This document shows positions 25,719 to 34,946 of a DNA stretch of 64,000 nucleotides, in pieces; position 1 is the first letter of the stretch; the number at the start of each line of letters is the position of its first letter. The notes below the pieces were generated by a model. That model searched no databases, was not told the origin of the DNA, and worked only from the letters and a program-made list of their open reading frames with translations. The stretch spans positions 27,611-91,610 of the forward strand of contig JAFRRN010000077.1 of the NCBI GenBank assembly GCA_017428055.1, written 5' to 3'. The translations under genes and the position numbers were made by a program. The DNA is from Prevotella sp. GTDB taxonomy: Bacteria > Bacteroidota > Bacteroidia > Bacteroidales > Bacteroidaceae.

Positions 25719-28700
25719 ATGAGAAAAATTTACAAAATGTTTCTTGCCCTGGTGCTTTGCGCATTGGGCGCAATGAATGTCAATGCAGAGGAAACCACTC
25801 CCCTGACTCCTGACATGTTCTTCTCATGGGACGGATGGGATGAGAACGCCCAAAAGATCGGTCCCTCGGAGAATTGTCTTTATGAACTCGGCGTATCCTC
25901 AGGCCAGCCTTACGGCGACTCAAGGGTAATCGACTATGCCGACCTGTCACTTTATTCAAAACTGATCCTGACGGTATCAGAGGGCACGCCGCGCTTCCTC
26001 TTCAACCGTGACATGGACGAAGGCCAATGGAATGAGATCGAGAGCGAGTCTCACTTAATTGACAACACGAAAAACGGATGGTCCGCCAAGTATTTCTCAC
26101 AGGATGGCGAGACATTCACTGTTGACCTGAAACTCATGGTGAAGGAAAAGGGCTTTGCCCACCTACATGCCATCAAGGGCGCAAACTGGGCAAACGTCAC
26201 CGTCAACAGCATGGAGTTGGTGCGCGAGGGCAAGGCACAAATCGTGGGATGGACCGACCTGATCACCAACGGTGACCTGGAGGGCGACGATGTCAGCTGC
26301 TTCTATTCAAAGGAAAACGCAAGCGCACCTTTCCCATCAGTCATTACCGATGGCGTAGGTGTCGACGGCAGCCGTGGCATCCAAGTACATTCCGCAGCAG
26401 GCGCAGCCCAAGACTGGGACGCACAGTTCTGGATCAACCTTCCCGAGACCTTACCTGAGGGAACGAAGTACCGCATCTCATTTGCTTATCGTGCCAGCAT
26501 GGATGCTTCCGCCGACACACAGGCGCACCGCGACCCCAGCGATTACATCCACTATGAGATGATTGGCTCGCCCAACTTCACCACAGAGTGGCAAGTTTAC
26601 AACGTCGAAGGCGCAATCACCGCACAGCAATCGGGCGAGAACACGATGCACTCCATCGCGTTCAACCTCTCCAAGGACAAGAGCAACGACATCGACTTCT
26701 TCTTCGATAACATCAAGTTTGAGGTTTACAAATACGGCACCGTCGCAGAGTTTAGCGAGGATGTCATCCAACTCGACTTTGGCTTTGAGACCAACGTGGT
26801 AGAGCTGACAAAGGCTTCCGGCAAGAGACGCTTGCTCTATCCTACCAACTGCGTGACCGTGAAGGTGAATGGCGAGACCCGTTCCATCACGTCCGTCGAG
26901 GGCTACGACGATGGCCGCTTCTATGTGTTCCTCGATGAGGGCACCAATGAGGATGACCTCGTTCAGGTTTCATTCACGAACCCAACAGACCCCACCTTCC
27001 ACCTTACCTATACCTCCGGTCCCGGTGGCGACGTGCCTAACTTCTCCGGTGAGGCTACTTACAACTTTGAGATTCCTTTCCATGAGAAAGACGACGTTTA
27101 TCCTTACGCTTACTTGACACCAGCCATCATCAAGGCTGACCCAGAGGATGGCTCGTTCAACCTGCCTAACAGCATCAAGGAATTCAAGGTGACATTCGAC
27201 AAGGTCGTTGACTGCCAAGCCATCGAGGCAACCCTCAACAACCAGAAGCTCATCGTAACACCCGCTGAGGGATTCGCCGAGGAGCTCACCTTGACGCGCA
27301 ACGGCTCAGAGGACTTGAATACCGACGCTTACGAGATCCACATCACGAAGATTTATCCCGAGTTGCGACTGGACGACTCCATCTATGGCGATACCATCTA
27401 CACCATCAATGTCGGCAAGGTGGAATTCGACCCCAATGACGTTCCCGAGGACCTCCTGCCCGCCACTTGCTTCGCCAATGCGTCAAACGGCGGCATCCCC
27501 GAGGGATTCGTTGTCATCTTCGGCGAGGAGACACGTGTCGCTCCTAACACCTACGGCTCTGGCTCACGTCTGTTCGACTTCGGTGCCGGTGGCGACTTCA
27601 CCAAGGGTCTCTATTTCCGTAGCGACTATGTAGAGTATGGTAGCGATCCTAACTACCTGCTGACATTGAAGAGCGGCAAGAAGTACAATATCCACTTCAA
27701 CGCAGCCGCTTGGAAAGACAATGGCACCCACATGAAGTTCGAAATCCTCAACGAGGGCGACGAGGTCGTATTTACCCAAGTGGTGAAGACCGCTCCTAAC
27801 GTCAACGGCAGCACAGGTGCCGTGAATGGCTCCACAAACGTTGACCTGAAGTTCTTCCCGGAGGCTGACGGCAATTACAGGCTGAGATGGAGACCCGCCA
27901 CCAACGACAATGGTGACCAGGGAAGTTTCAACGAGGTGATTCTCGCCAACCCACAAGTGAAGTATGTGCCTAACGTGGCTGGCGTGGAAGAAACACAACT
28001 CTTGGCAACCGCACTGGAGAATGCCAAGTCTACCCTCGCCGCCAACGCCGATGAGCGTTTCGACGGTCCCGCATACACCGCTCTCGACGAGGCCATCAAG
28101 AAGTATGAGGCAGAGTCTCCTAACTACACCGCCCCCTCGGCATATAGGAACGCCGCCGCTGCCCTTGACGCTGTCACGCAGGCCATGAAGGACCACCGCA
28201 CACTCTGCGACACTTACGACCCACTGCCACAGCAAGCACAGGACATCATCACCAACAATGCCGACAACAAGTTTGCGAAGACATCCCTCTATGCCACTTT
28301 GGAAACCCTCGTAGACAAGTACGCCACCAAGGTGACTGAGTCTGTTTACAATCCCGACACAGAGCTGGAGGAGCTTATTACCACCCTTGTCATCAAACAA
28401 CTCAAGGACGACAATGAGCTGCAAGCCGCCATCGACGAGCTGAAAGACGCTGTCAACACGGCAAGCCTACTCTTCACCGAGGGTGCCTCACAGACATCCG
28501 ACACCGGCTTCAAGGTGCTCTTTGAGCGCATCCGCTTGGGTATTGCCTCATTGAAGAGCCTCGGCGTGGCAGACGACGACCCGCTCATCGTAGCCGCCAA
28601 CAACACCCTGGACGACGACGATGCCATAGCAGACCAAATCAAGAACCGCCTGAAAGTGATTGTCTACGGACAATTGAAGGATCCCACAAACACGCTCTTC

Positions 28701-29456
28701 GAGGAGAAGGTGGACGAGAACACGTTTGAGTCGTACACCGACACTTACGACATGACCGTATTTGTGAAGAACCCGAATGTCTACAAGCAGCAAGACAACA
28801 TGAACTTCACCGACGAGAACGTTCCCGGATGGGTGACGCCAGAAGGCTACAACAGGCCCGGACTGAGCGTAGGATGGGGACAGCCCAGAGGCAACAACGA
28901 GATTGCCGAGGACTGCATGTTCCAGACCTGGGGCAGCAGTTACAGGGTGGAGCAGACCATCGACGACCTCCCCGCAGGTGTCTACACCATCAAGATTGGA
29001 TTCGGCGAGCGCATGAACGATGACGAGGCCAACATGGTTGACAGCTACATCTATGCCAAGACCACCGAGACAGCAGAGGGCGAGAACGGTCAGACCACCG
29101 ACGTACCAGGCATCGGGCAGTCGTTCCCATACGCCAACACGGTGATTGAGAACGTGGTCGTCACAGACGGCATCCTCACCATCGGTGCCAACGCCGGCGC
29201 ATCATCACACACATTCTTCAACGACGTGAGACTGCTCCTCGCAGGAGCCGCACAGAACTTTGACTACACCACCGCCTACAACGAGGCCATCACCTCCATC
29301 GACGACATGGTGGCACGCCCGGCAAGCATCCGCTCCATCGAGATCTTCGACCTCAACGGCCGCCGACTCTCCAAGGCAGCCACCAAGGGTGTTGTCATAC
29401 TGAAGAAGCACATGGACGATGGCACGGTAGTCACCGAAAAGGTGATCAAGAAGTAA
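25719..29456 (+). CDS. Large secreted multi-domain surface protein with helical repeats and T9SS-like tail
   Basis: The start at 25719 gives a good signal peptide (MRKIYKMFLALVLCALGAMNVNA); an ATG at 25692 is the alternative. No catalytic family is recognised. The first ~750 residues form beta-sandwich-like modules typical of glycan-binding proteins. One run, WTDLITNGDLEGDDVSCFY, begins a carbohydrate-binding-like unit. Then come helical segments resembling FIVAR repeats (roughly 760-980, e.g. LENAKSTLAANADERFDGPA). A further beta module follows with LPAGVYTIKIGFGERM. It ends in IEIFDLNGRRLSKAATKG and a lysine-rich close, a T9SS-like tail. The product is 1245 residues and probably a cell-surface binding protein. 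A strong terminator follows. Confidence 0.75.
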   Translation: MRKIYKMFLALVLCALGAMNVNAEETTPLTPDMFFSWDGWDENAQKIGPSENCLYELGVSSGQPYGDSRVIDYADLSLYSKLILTVSEGTPRFLFNRDMDEGQWNEIESESHLIDNTKNGWSAKYFSQDGETFTVDLKLMVKEKGFAHLHAIKGANWANVTVNSMELVREGKAQIVGWTDLITNGDLEGDDVSCFYSKENASAPFPSVITDGVGVDGSRGIQVHSAAGAAQDWDAQFWINLPETLPEGTKYRISFAYRASMDASADTQAHRDPSDYIHYEMIGSPNFTTEWQVYNVEGAITAQQSGENTMHSIAFNLSKDKSNDIDFFFDNIKFEVYKYGTVAEFSEDVIQLDFGFETNVVELTKASGKRRLLYPTNCVTVKVNGETRSITSVEGYDDGRFYVFLDEGTNEDDLVQVSFTNPTDPTFHLTYTSGPGGDVPNFSGEATYNFEIPFHEKDDVYPYAYLTPAIIKADPEDGSFNLPNSIKEFKVTFDKVVDCQAIEATLNNQKLIVTPAEGFAEELTLTRNGSEDLNTDAYEIHITKIYPELRLDDSIYGDTIYTINVGKVEFDPNDVPEDLLPATCFANASNGGIPEGFVVIFGEETRVAPNTYGSGSRLFDFGAGGDFTKGLYFRSDYVEYGSDPNYLLTLKSGKKYNIHFNAAAWKDNGTHMKFEILNEGDEVVFTQVVKTAPNVNGSTGAVNGSTNVDLKFFPEADGNYRLRWRPATNDNGDQGSFNEVILANPQVKYVPNVAGVEETQLLATALENAKSTLAANADERFDGPAYTALDEAIKKYEAESPNYTAPSAYRNAAAALDAVTQAMKDHRTLCDTYDPLPQQAQDIITNNADNKFAKTSLYATLETLVDKYATKVTESVYNPDTELEELITTLVIKQLKDDNELQAAIDELKDAVNTASLLFTEGASQTSDTGFKVLFERIRLGIASLKSLGVADDDPLIVAANNTLDDDDAIADQIKNRLKVIVYGQLKDPTNTLFEEKVDENTFESYTDTYDMTVFVKNPNVYKQQDNMNFTDENVPGWVTPEGYNRPGLSVGWGQPRGNNEIAEDCMFQTWGSSYRVEQTIDDLPAGVYTIKIGFGERMNDDEANMVDSYIYAKTTETAEGENGQTTDVPGIGQSFPYANTVIENVVVTDGILTIGANAGASSHTFFNDVRLLLAGAAQNFDYTTAYNEAITSIDDMVARPASIRSIEIFDLNGRRLSKAATKGVVILKKHMDDGTVVTEKVIKK

Positions 29457-29502
29457 AGGCGAACAATACCATATTGGTTTGTCAATATTATATCACAAAA
29501 AG

Positions 29503-29520
29503 GGCGCAAATCTTTGCGCC
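29503..29520 (+). terminator. Intrinsic terminator after the large secreted protein
   Basis: A perfect 8-bp stem GGCGCAAA / TTTGCGCC, preceded by AAAAAG and followed by TTTTTTG, lies 46 bp after the stop codon. Confidence 0.9.
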
Positions 29521-29628
29521 TTTTTTGTGTAATGCGCACTCTATTTGTGAAAACGCGCGAAAATGGCAAAAACGCAAACCACTGAAAACCAAGCATATAG
29601 CACAACAACATCTCTGCCGATGCGCCAA

Positions 29629-29729
29629 TTTAACATTTTTTGGGCGGCATCTATGGGCAAAAAAGGGCGCATCCGTCGGCGACGGATGCGGCAGTTATCA
29701 GCGATAAATGCCGCCCAAAAAATGTTAAA
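29629..29729. repeat. Nested 101-bp palindromic element
   Basis: The outer arms are a perfect 22-bp inverted repeat (29629-29650 and 29708-29729; arm core AACATTTTTTGGGCGGCAT). Centred inside is a second perfect stem of 10 bp, CGCATCCGTC-GGC-GACGGATGCG (29668-29690). It may be a short non-autonomous mobile element or a folded RNA. No open frame of credible length is inside it. Confidence 0.75.
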
Positions 29730-29895
29730 GGGATATTTCCGACCGAAACGCCTACCATTTTAAGGCTTGTTAAGCATCACATACGGCTCCCACTACCCTA
29801 TTTCACAAAAACCCACAAGGGCCATTTTGTCAAGATGATTCACAGGAATTTCCCGCCTTGAGGATTTGCCCCGCGTGAAAAAAAACGGCAATTTC

Positions 29896-29926
29896 TTTGA
29901 ACATTCGCCAAATAATCGTATCTTTG
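29896..29926 (+). promoter_or_regulatory. Strong promoter with no gene directly downstream
   Basis: TTTG (29896-29899), exactly 19 bp, then TATCTTTG (29919-29926) is a full match to the Bacteroidales promoter. The next credible coding start is at 30391. A transcript from about 29933 would cover 0.3-0.4 kb of structured non-coding sequence, so this may be the promoter of a small RNA. Confidence 0.6.
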
Positions 29927-30103
29927 CCAACGGGTTTTTGCGGCAACAGGCGCAATCCACCCAAGACATATTAGACATTTGAAGCGTTATGCTCTTTCTT
30001 GCAAGCTGAAAACCTGAGAAATTTTCAATCATTGCAGAATGTGGATGGGGGATAGTGAGTACTCACAACCGCCGGAAATAAGAGAGGTCAGACATATCGG
30101 CTT

Positions 30104-30211
30104 CACGCTTTTGCGTGGAACTGCCGTATATTAGTTCATCTTTCTTATTTCGGGTAATTCTCAGGACCCTCAGCTTGAAGATGTGGAATACAGTTCCACG
30201 CTTCTTGCGTG
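30104..30211. repeat. 108-bp element bounded by 20-bp inverted repeats, possible structured RNA
   Basis: The left arm CACGCTTTTGCGTGGAACTG (30104-30123) pairs with the right arm at 30191-30211 (CAGTTCCACGC then TTCTTGCGTG). Each arm can also fold on itself as a small CACGC/GCGTG hairpin. A perfect 12-bp palindrome GTGAGTACTCAC lies 37 bp to the left (30055-30066). The gap 29457-30390 otherwise shows no gene; a 60-codon minus-strand frame across this element (30063-30245) has no protein-like features. Confidence 0.55.
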
Positions 30212-30329
30212 ATAACCATCCAACCACACCAAGCAAACCCTTCATGGCATATTAACGGCGTTTCGTACACCCACAACCCCATTTCATACAATGGGACGTG
30301 GCAAACACGGAATTAGTCAATAGATTACA

Positions 30330-30337
30330 TACCTTTG
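30330..30337 (+). promoter_or_regulatory. -7 box of the BspA-like gene
   Basis: TACCTTTG matches TAnnTTTG and lies 53 bp before the ATG at 30391. There is no clear -33 element. Its position rules out the in-frame ATG at 30298 as the start. Confidence 0.6.
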
Positions 30338-30390
30338 CAACGCGCTCACATACAAACGATTATATATTCATCATAAAAACATTACACATT

Positions 30391-33300
30391 ATGAAACACA
30401 AATTATTACTAATCCTGCTCGCCCTGTGCATACCCTGGGCAGCATGGGCGGACGTCGAAATCGACGGCATCTATTACAATTTAGTGGCAAAGGCGAAAAT
30501 TGCCGAAGTGACAAATGGGGGAACGACAGGGCAATACTCCGGCAATATCGTCATCCCTGAATCTGTGACCTACGAGGGAGTGACCTACTCCGTGACAACC
30601 ATCTACAGTGAAGCGTTTCGAGACTGTTCTTCATTGACGGGCATCACTATTCCCAACAGCGTGACAACCATTGGAAATAAATCATTCCTTAGCTGTTCGC
30701 GTCTGACCTCTGTCGAGATTCCCAATAGCGTCATTTCCATCGGTAGTTATGCATTCTATAACTGTAGAAGAATAGTGTCGTTGGTCTTACCGTATAGTGT
30801 ATCCATTATTAATGAAGGAGCTTTCGAAAATTGCTCCTCATTAACCTCTGTTGAGATTCCTGCCAGCGTGACAACCATCGGCAATTCGGCTTTTTACAGT
30901 TGCTCTGCCCTGACCTCTGTAGAAATTCCAAGCAGCGTTTCCGTTATAGATAGTTACACCTTTTATAACTGTACCTCGCTGACCTCGGTTTCTATTTCCA
31001 ATTCAGTTATCGCCATTTGTGGATATGCGTTCTACGGCTGTACGAGCCTGATCTCCGTAGAAATCCCCAGCAGCGTGAAATTCATCGGCGGCTATGCTTT
31101 CTATGAATGCAATGAGTTGAAGGAAATCTCATTGGGTAGTGGGGTTGTCAATATTGGAAAAAGTTCCTATTTTTACGATAACGACGATAATTATCATTAT
31201 TTAAACTCTGATGGAAACACATTTGCCTTATGCAAGAATCTCGAAACTGTGAAATGCCATACCGAGAGTGTGCCGACCACCAATACCAATACCTTTGACC
31301 AGTCATTAGTTGAATATGCCACCCTGTACGTTCCCGAAGGTTCTGTTGAAAGCTACAAGGCGACAGAGCCTTGGAGCGGCTTTGGCACGATTAAGGCATT
31401 GACGGATGATGCCAGCGCGACCCCCATTCTTGTTGACGGCATCTATTTCGTGTTTGACGAGGAGAGCGGAACGGCTACCGTTGTGGCTGGCGATGTCGCC
31501 TACATGGGGGAGGTGACCATTCCGTCTACTGTAACATACAATGGCACGGACTATAGCGTTACCGCCATTGCCGAAAAGGCGTTCCAAGGATGCAGCGACT
31601 TGACCTCGGTATATATCCCTGAAAGCGTAACGACGATTGGCGACTATGCCTTTGACGGCTGCGACAACCTGACGTATGTCACCGTGGAGCTGTGGACTCG
31701 CAGCGGTGAGCTGCCCACCATCAACGCCACGACTTTCTCGAACATGGCGAATGCCACGTTCCACATCGAGGGTCTCGACGGCTATTGCGCCTACGAGAAG
31801 ATCAAGAACAAGGTGTGGGATGAGTTTGGCACGATAGACTGCGACATCCATTCGGAGAATTACTGGTCGGAATATGCCATTCCCCAATACGACTTCACCG
31901 CCGATACGGAGGAGGGCGCAGGGATGGAATACGTGAAGTTGACTGACACCACCTGTCAAGCAGGCGCCAACCTGACGGATGTGTACACGTTGCAATATGA
32001 GGGTGGCGGCCAAATCGCCTGTGGAGCCAAACGCAAGCAGCGTGCATCTGCCAAGAAGAAAGTGTCGCCTTACGACGATAATGCCAACACCATTACCATC
32101 CCATCGACGGTGAATGGGCTGACGGTGACAAGGATTGGCGCACACGCCTTTGACAGCTATTCGAACTATGAATACTATGAAGATGCCGAGACGGGTGAAC
32201 CAATGGAAGTGGAAGTGAGATATGTTACGACCAACGACAACCTTACCGCCGTCTACATCCCCGCAACGGTGACGGAGATTGCCAGCGGCACGACGACGAG
32301 GGAGGTGAAGTACAAGAACCCATTGGGACTGATGGACTCATTCATCGAGGAATACATTGGCTACCCGGCTGCGAATACTGACGAGGGCGCATTCACCAAC
32401 TGCCCCAACCTGCGGACGGTGGTGGTGGGGATGGCGACGCCCATAGCCATCGAGGCGAATGCCTTTGCCAACTATGATGCCACGCTTCATGTGCCTACGG
32501 GCAGCAAGGCGGCATACATGGCAGCCGCCAACTGGAGTCGCTTTGCCGAAATCAAGGAGTATTCGGGCAGTATCGACCTGGAAAGCCTCGCCAACGAGGA
32601 TGGCATCTTCTACACCTACGACACGGAGAGCTACAAGGCTACGGTTACGGGTGCCGCCGAGGGCATGACGGAGGTGAATATTCCCGACTTCGTGGTACAC
32701 GACAGCAAGACCTACGCCGTGACCGCCATTGCCAAGGAGGCGTTTATGGACCACGGCATGACCTCGGTCGTCGTGCCTTACACCATGACGGACATCGGCT
32801 ATGACGCTTTCCGCGGTTGCAAGAACCTGGCATCGATGGCAGTGGAAGATTACCATTCGTACATCGTGCAGCTGGCACCGCCGCGCGTGGAAGGCCTGGT
32901 GGACGTTGACGGCACGAAAGACCCTGCCGCCAAGCGTGCGCAGGGCGACCTCCGCGTCTATGGCGATGCGGACGGCAATGGCGCGTATGACTCGCGCAAC
33001 GGCTGCAACGCCATCATCCGCACGGCGACGAACACGCTTGTGGCGGGATGCCAGACGACGGCCATCCCCGACGACGTGGAGACCATCTACGACCATGCCT
33101 TCTACGGACATACCAACCTCAAGGCGATAGACATCCCCGCCTCGGTGAAGGCCATCCGCAGCGGGGCGTTCTATGGCTGCACAGGGTTGGAGACCGTTAC
33201 CTTTAACGAGGGATTGGAGGCCATCGACAACTATGCATTCTACGGATGTTCGAAGCTGACATCACTCTATATCCCGTCGACGGTGACGAGCATTGACCTC

Positions 33301-34926
33301 AATGCCTTCAAGAATTGCACGGGGCTGGCCAAGGTCGTAGCACCCAACATCGCTGCATGGTGCGCCATCTCGTTCGGCAAGGATGCCAACCCACTGGCGA
33401 ATGCCGAACATCTCTATATAGACGAGAATACAGAGGTAACGGAGCTGGCGATACCTCAAGGGGTGACGGCAGTGGGCAACTATGCCTTCTACAACGCCAA
33501 AGCCATCACCAGCGTGACGATACCCGCCACGGTGACAGAACTCGGAGGCTATGCGTTCTACGGCTGCGACAACCTGACATCCGTCACGGTGGCATGGGCG
33601 GAACCCATCACCATCGGTTCGTCGCGCTTCTCCAACCGCGCCAATGCCATCCTCTACGTACCCACGGGTACGAAGGCACTGTACGAGGCGGCGGACTACT
33701 GGAAGGAGTTTAAGGAGATACATGAGGTGGCCATCGACGGCACGGTCCTCATCGACGGCATCTATTACGCATTGGACGGCACGAGCGGCACGGCAACCGT
33801 GGTGAGTGGCGACAACGCCTATACGGGCAGCGTCACGATCCCCGCACAGATAGAATATGGCGGCGTGACATATCCCGTGACCGCCATCGGCATCAAGGCG
33901 TTCCAAGGCTGCGGCGAGCTGACATCCATAGACATCCCCAGTTCCATCGTGACGATAGACGACTATGCCTTCCAAGGCTGCTCGTCGCTCGCGGAGGTCA
34001 ATATCCCCGCCTCGGTCACAACGCTCGGCGGATACGTCTTCGACAGTTGCGACAACCTGGCATCGGTCACCGTGAATTGGACAGACGCCGGCTCCATCCC
34101 CGCCATCGGGAAGTCACGCTTCCCCAACCGCGCGAACATGACACTCTACGTACCCAAGGGCATGAAGGCTCTATACGAGGCGGCTGACTATTGGAAGGAG
34201 TTTAAGGAGATTGTCGAGATGGAAGATGACACCATAGAGGTGACGGACATCTCGGAGATGGATAATGCGATTTACATCGAGCCGTTGGAGGCAAGGGCTG
34301 GCGAGACGGTGGCATTGGACATCCAGATGAAGAACACGCTGTCGCCCGTGGGTTGCACCTTCAGACTGACGTTGCCAGAGGGATTCAGCCTGCAGAAAGA
34401 CGAGGATGGCGATTTGGTCTATGAGATGGGCAGCCGTGCCAAGAAGATGTCGGTTGTTTACATGGCAAGCGACGGAAGGACTTTCGACTTTTCGTTGACA
34501 CCATTGTCTGGGACCGCCACGATTACCGGAACGGAAGGGACATTCATCACGCTTCAACTGGAAGTTCCCGAGGGTACCCCTACGGGTAATTATGAAATCC
34601 TACTCACAAGGAACCTCATCGAGAGTAAGGACGATACAAACATGACCATCGAAAACGCCCTGACCGATATCGTTTCCGCCGTCACGATTACCGACTACCT
34701 CCTTGGAGATGTCAACGGTGACGGGAATGTCACACCTGCCGATGCCATCATGATTTTGTACCATTACTTCGGCGTAGAGCAGACGGGATTCATATTCAAG
34801 GCAGCTGATGTCAATGGCGACGGGAACATCACACCTGCCGATGCCATCGAGGTTCTCTATATATATTTCAATGCCGGGAGGAGCAATTCTCCAGCGTTTA
34901 CTAATCAAACATTGGATCCACAATAA
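30391..34926 (+). CDS. BspA-family leucine-rich repeat surface protein with cohesin-like and dockerin-like modules
   Basis: The start at 30391 gives MKHKLLLILLALCIPWAAWA, a clear signal peptide. Most of the 1511 residues are BspA-type leucine-rich repeats of about 23 residues (for example SLTSVEIPASVTTIGNSAFY), in several blocks split by linkers with VDGIYY-type repeats. BspA proteins bind host fibronectin, fibrinogen or other bacteria; the ligand here is unknown. Residues about 1290-1420 form a cohesin-like beta-sandwich (ARAGETVALDIQMKNTLSPV). Residues about 1437-1495 contain two calcium-loop repeats DVNGDGNVTPADAI and DVNGDGNITPADAI, the dockerin type I pattern. No T9SS-like tail is seen. 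The next gene, 20 bp on, encodes a protein with a similar cohesin-like module. Confidence 0.86.
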   Translation: MKHKLLLILLALCIPWAAWADVEIDGIYYNLVAKAKIAEVTNGGTTGQYSGNIVIPESVTYEGVTYSVTTIYSEAFRDCSSLTGITIPNSVTTIGNKSFLSCSRLTSVEIPNSVISIGSYAFYNCRRIVSLVLPYSVSIINEGAFENCSSLTSVEIPASVTTIGNSAFYSCSALTSVEIPSSVSVIDSYTFYNCTSLTSVSISNSVIAICGYAFYGCTSLISVEIPSSVKFIGGYAFYECNELKEISLGSGVVNIGKSSYFYDNDDNYHYLNSDGNTFALCKNLETVKCHTESVPTTNTNTFDQSLVEYATLYVPEGSVESYKATEPWSGFGTIKALTDDASATPILVDGIYFVFDEESGTATVVAGDVAYMGEVTIPSTVTYNGTDYSVTAIAEKAFQGCSDLTSVYIPESVTTIGDYAFDGCDNLTYVTVELWTRSGELPTINATTFSNMANATFHIEGLDGYCAYEKIKNKVWDEFGTIDCDIHSENYWSEYAIPQYDFTADTEEGAGMEYVKLTDTTCQAGANLTDVYTLQYEGGGQIACGAKRKQRASAKKKVSPYDDNANTITIPSTVNGLTVTRIGAHAFDSYSNYEYYEDAETGEPMEVEVRYVTTNDNLTAVYIPATVTEIASGTTTREVKYKNPLGLMDSFIEEYIGYPAANTDEGAFTNCPNLRTVVVGMATPIAIEANAFANYDATLHVPTGSKAAYMAAANWSRFAEIKEYSGSIDLESLANEDGIFYTYDTESYKATVTGAAEGMTEVNIPDFVVHDSKTYAVTAIAKEAFMDHGMTSVVVPYTMTDIGYDAFRGCKNLASMAVEDYHSYIVQLAPPRVEGLVDVDGTKDPAAKRAQGDLRVYGDADGNGAYDSRNGCNAIIRTATNTLVAGCQTTAIPDDVETIYDHAFYGHTNLKAIDIPASVKAIRSGAFYGCTGLETVTFNEGLEAIDNYAFYGCSKLTSLYIPSTVTSIDLNAFKNCTGLAKVVAPNIAAWCAISFGKDANPLANAEHLYIDENTEVTELAIPQGVTAVGNYAFYNAKAITSVTIPATVTELGGYAFYGCDNLTSVTVAWAEPITIGSSRFSNRANAILYVPTGTKALYEAADYWKEFKEIHEVAIDGTVLIDGIYYALDGTSGTATVVSGDNAYTGSVTIPAQIEYGGVTYPVTAIGIKAFQGCGELTSIDIPSSIVTIDDYAFQGCSSLAEVNIPASVTTLGGYVFDSCDNLASVTVNWTDAGSIPAIGKSRFPNRANMTLYVPKGMKALYEAADYWKEFKEIVEMEDDTIEVTDISEMDNAIYIEPLEARAGETVALDIQMKNTLSPVGCTFRLTLPEGFSLQKDEDGDLVYEMGSRAKKMSVVYMASDGRTFDFSLTPLSGTATITGTEGTFITLQLEVPEGTPTGNYEILLTRNLIESKDDTNMTIENALTDIVSAVTITDYLLGDVNGDGNVTPADAIMILYHYFGVEQTGFIFKAADVNGDGNITPADAIEVLYIYFNAGRSNSPAFTNQTLDPQ

Positions 34927-34946
34927 TATTATAAACATAAATAATT

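Noticed and set aside
27564-28424. 286-codon open frame on the minus strand
   Set aside because: It lies antisense within the large secreted protein gene and has no recognisable domain; high GC codon use creates such shadows.
30063-30245. 60-codon minus-strand frame across the inverted-repeat element
   Set aside because: Its reading frame simply crosses the repeat arms; no ribosome-binding site, promoter or protein-like pattern is seen.
31306-32145. 279-codon open frame on the minus strand
   Set aside because: Antisense to the leucine-rich repeats of the BspA-like gene; the repetitive product mirrors the repeats.
32338-33111. 257-codon open frame on the minus strand
   Set aside because: Again a mirror of the BspA-like repeats, without start context or domain.
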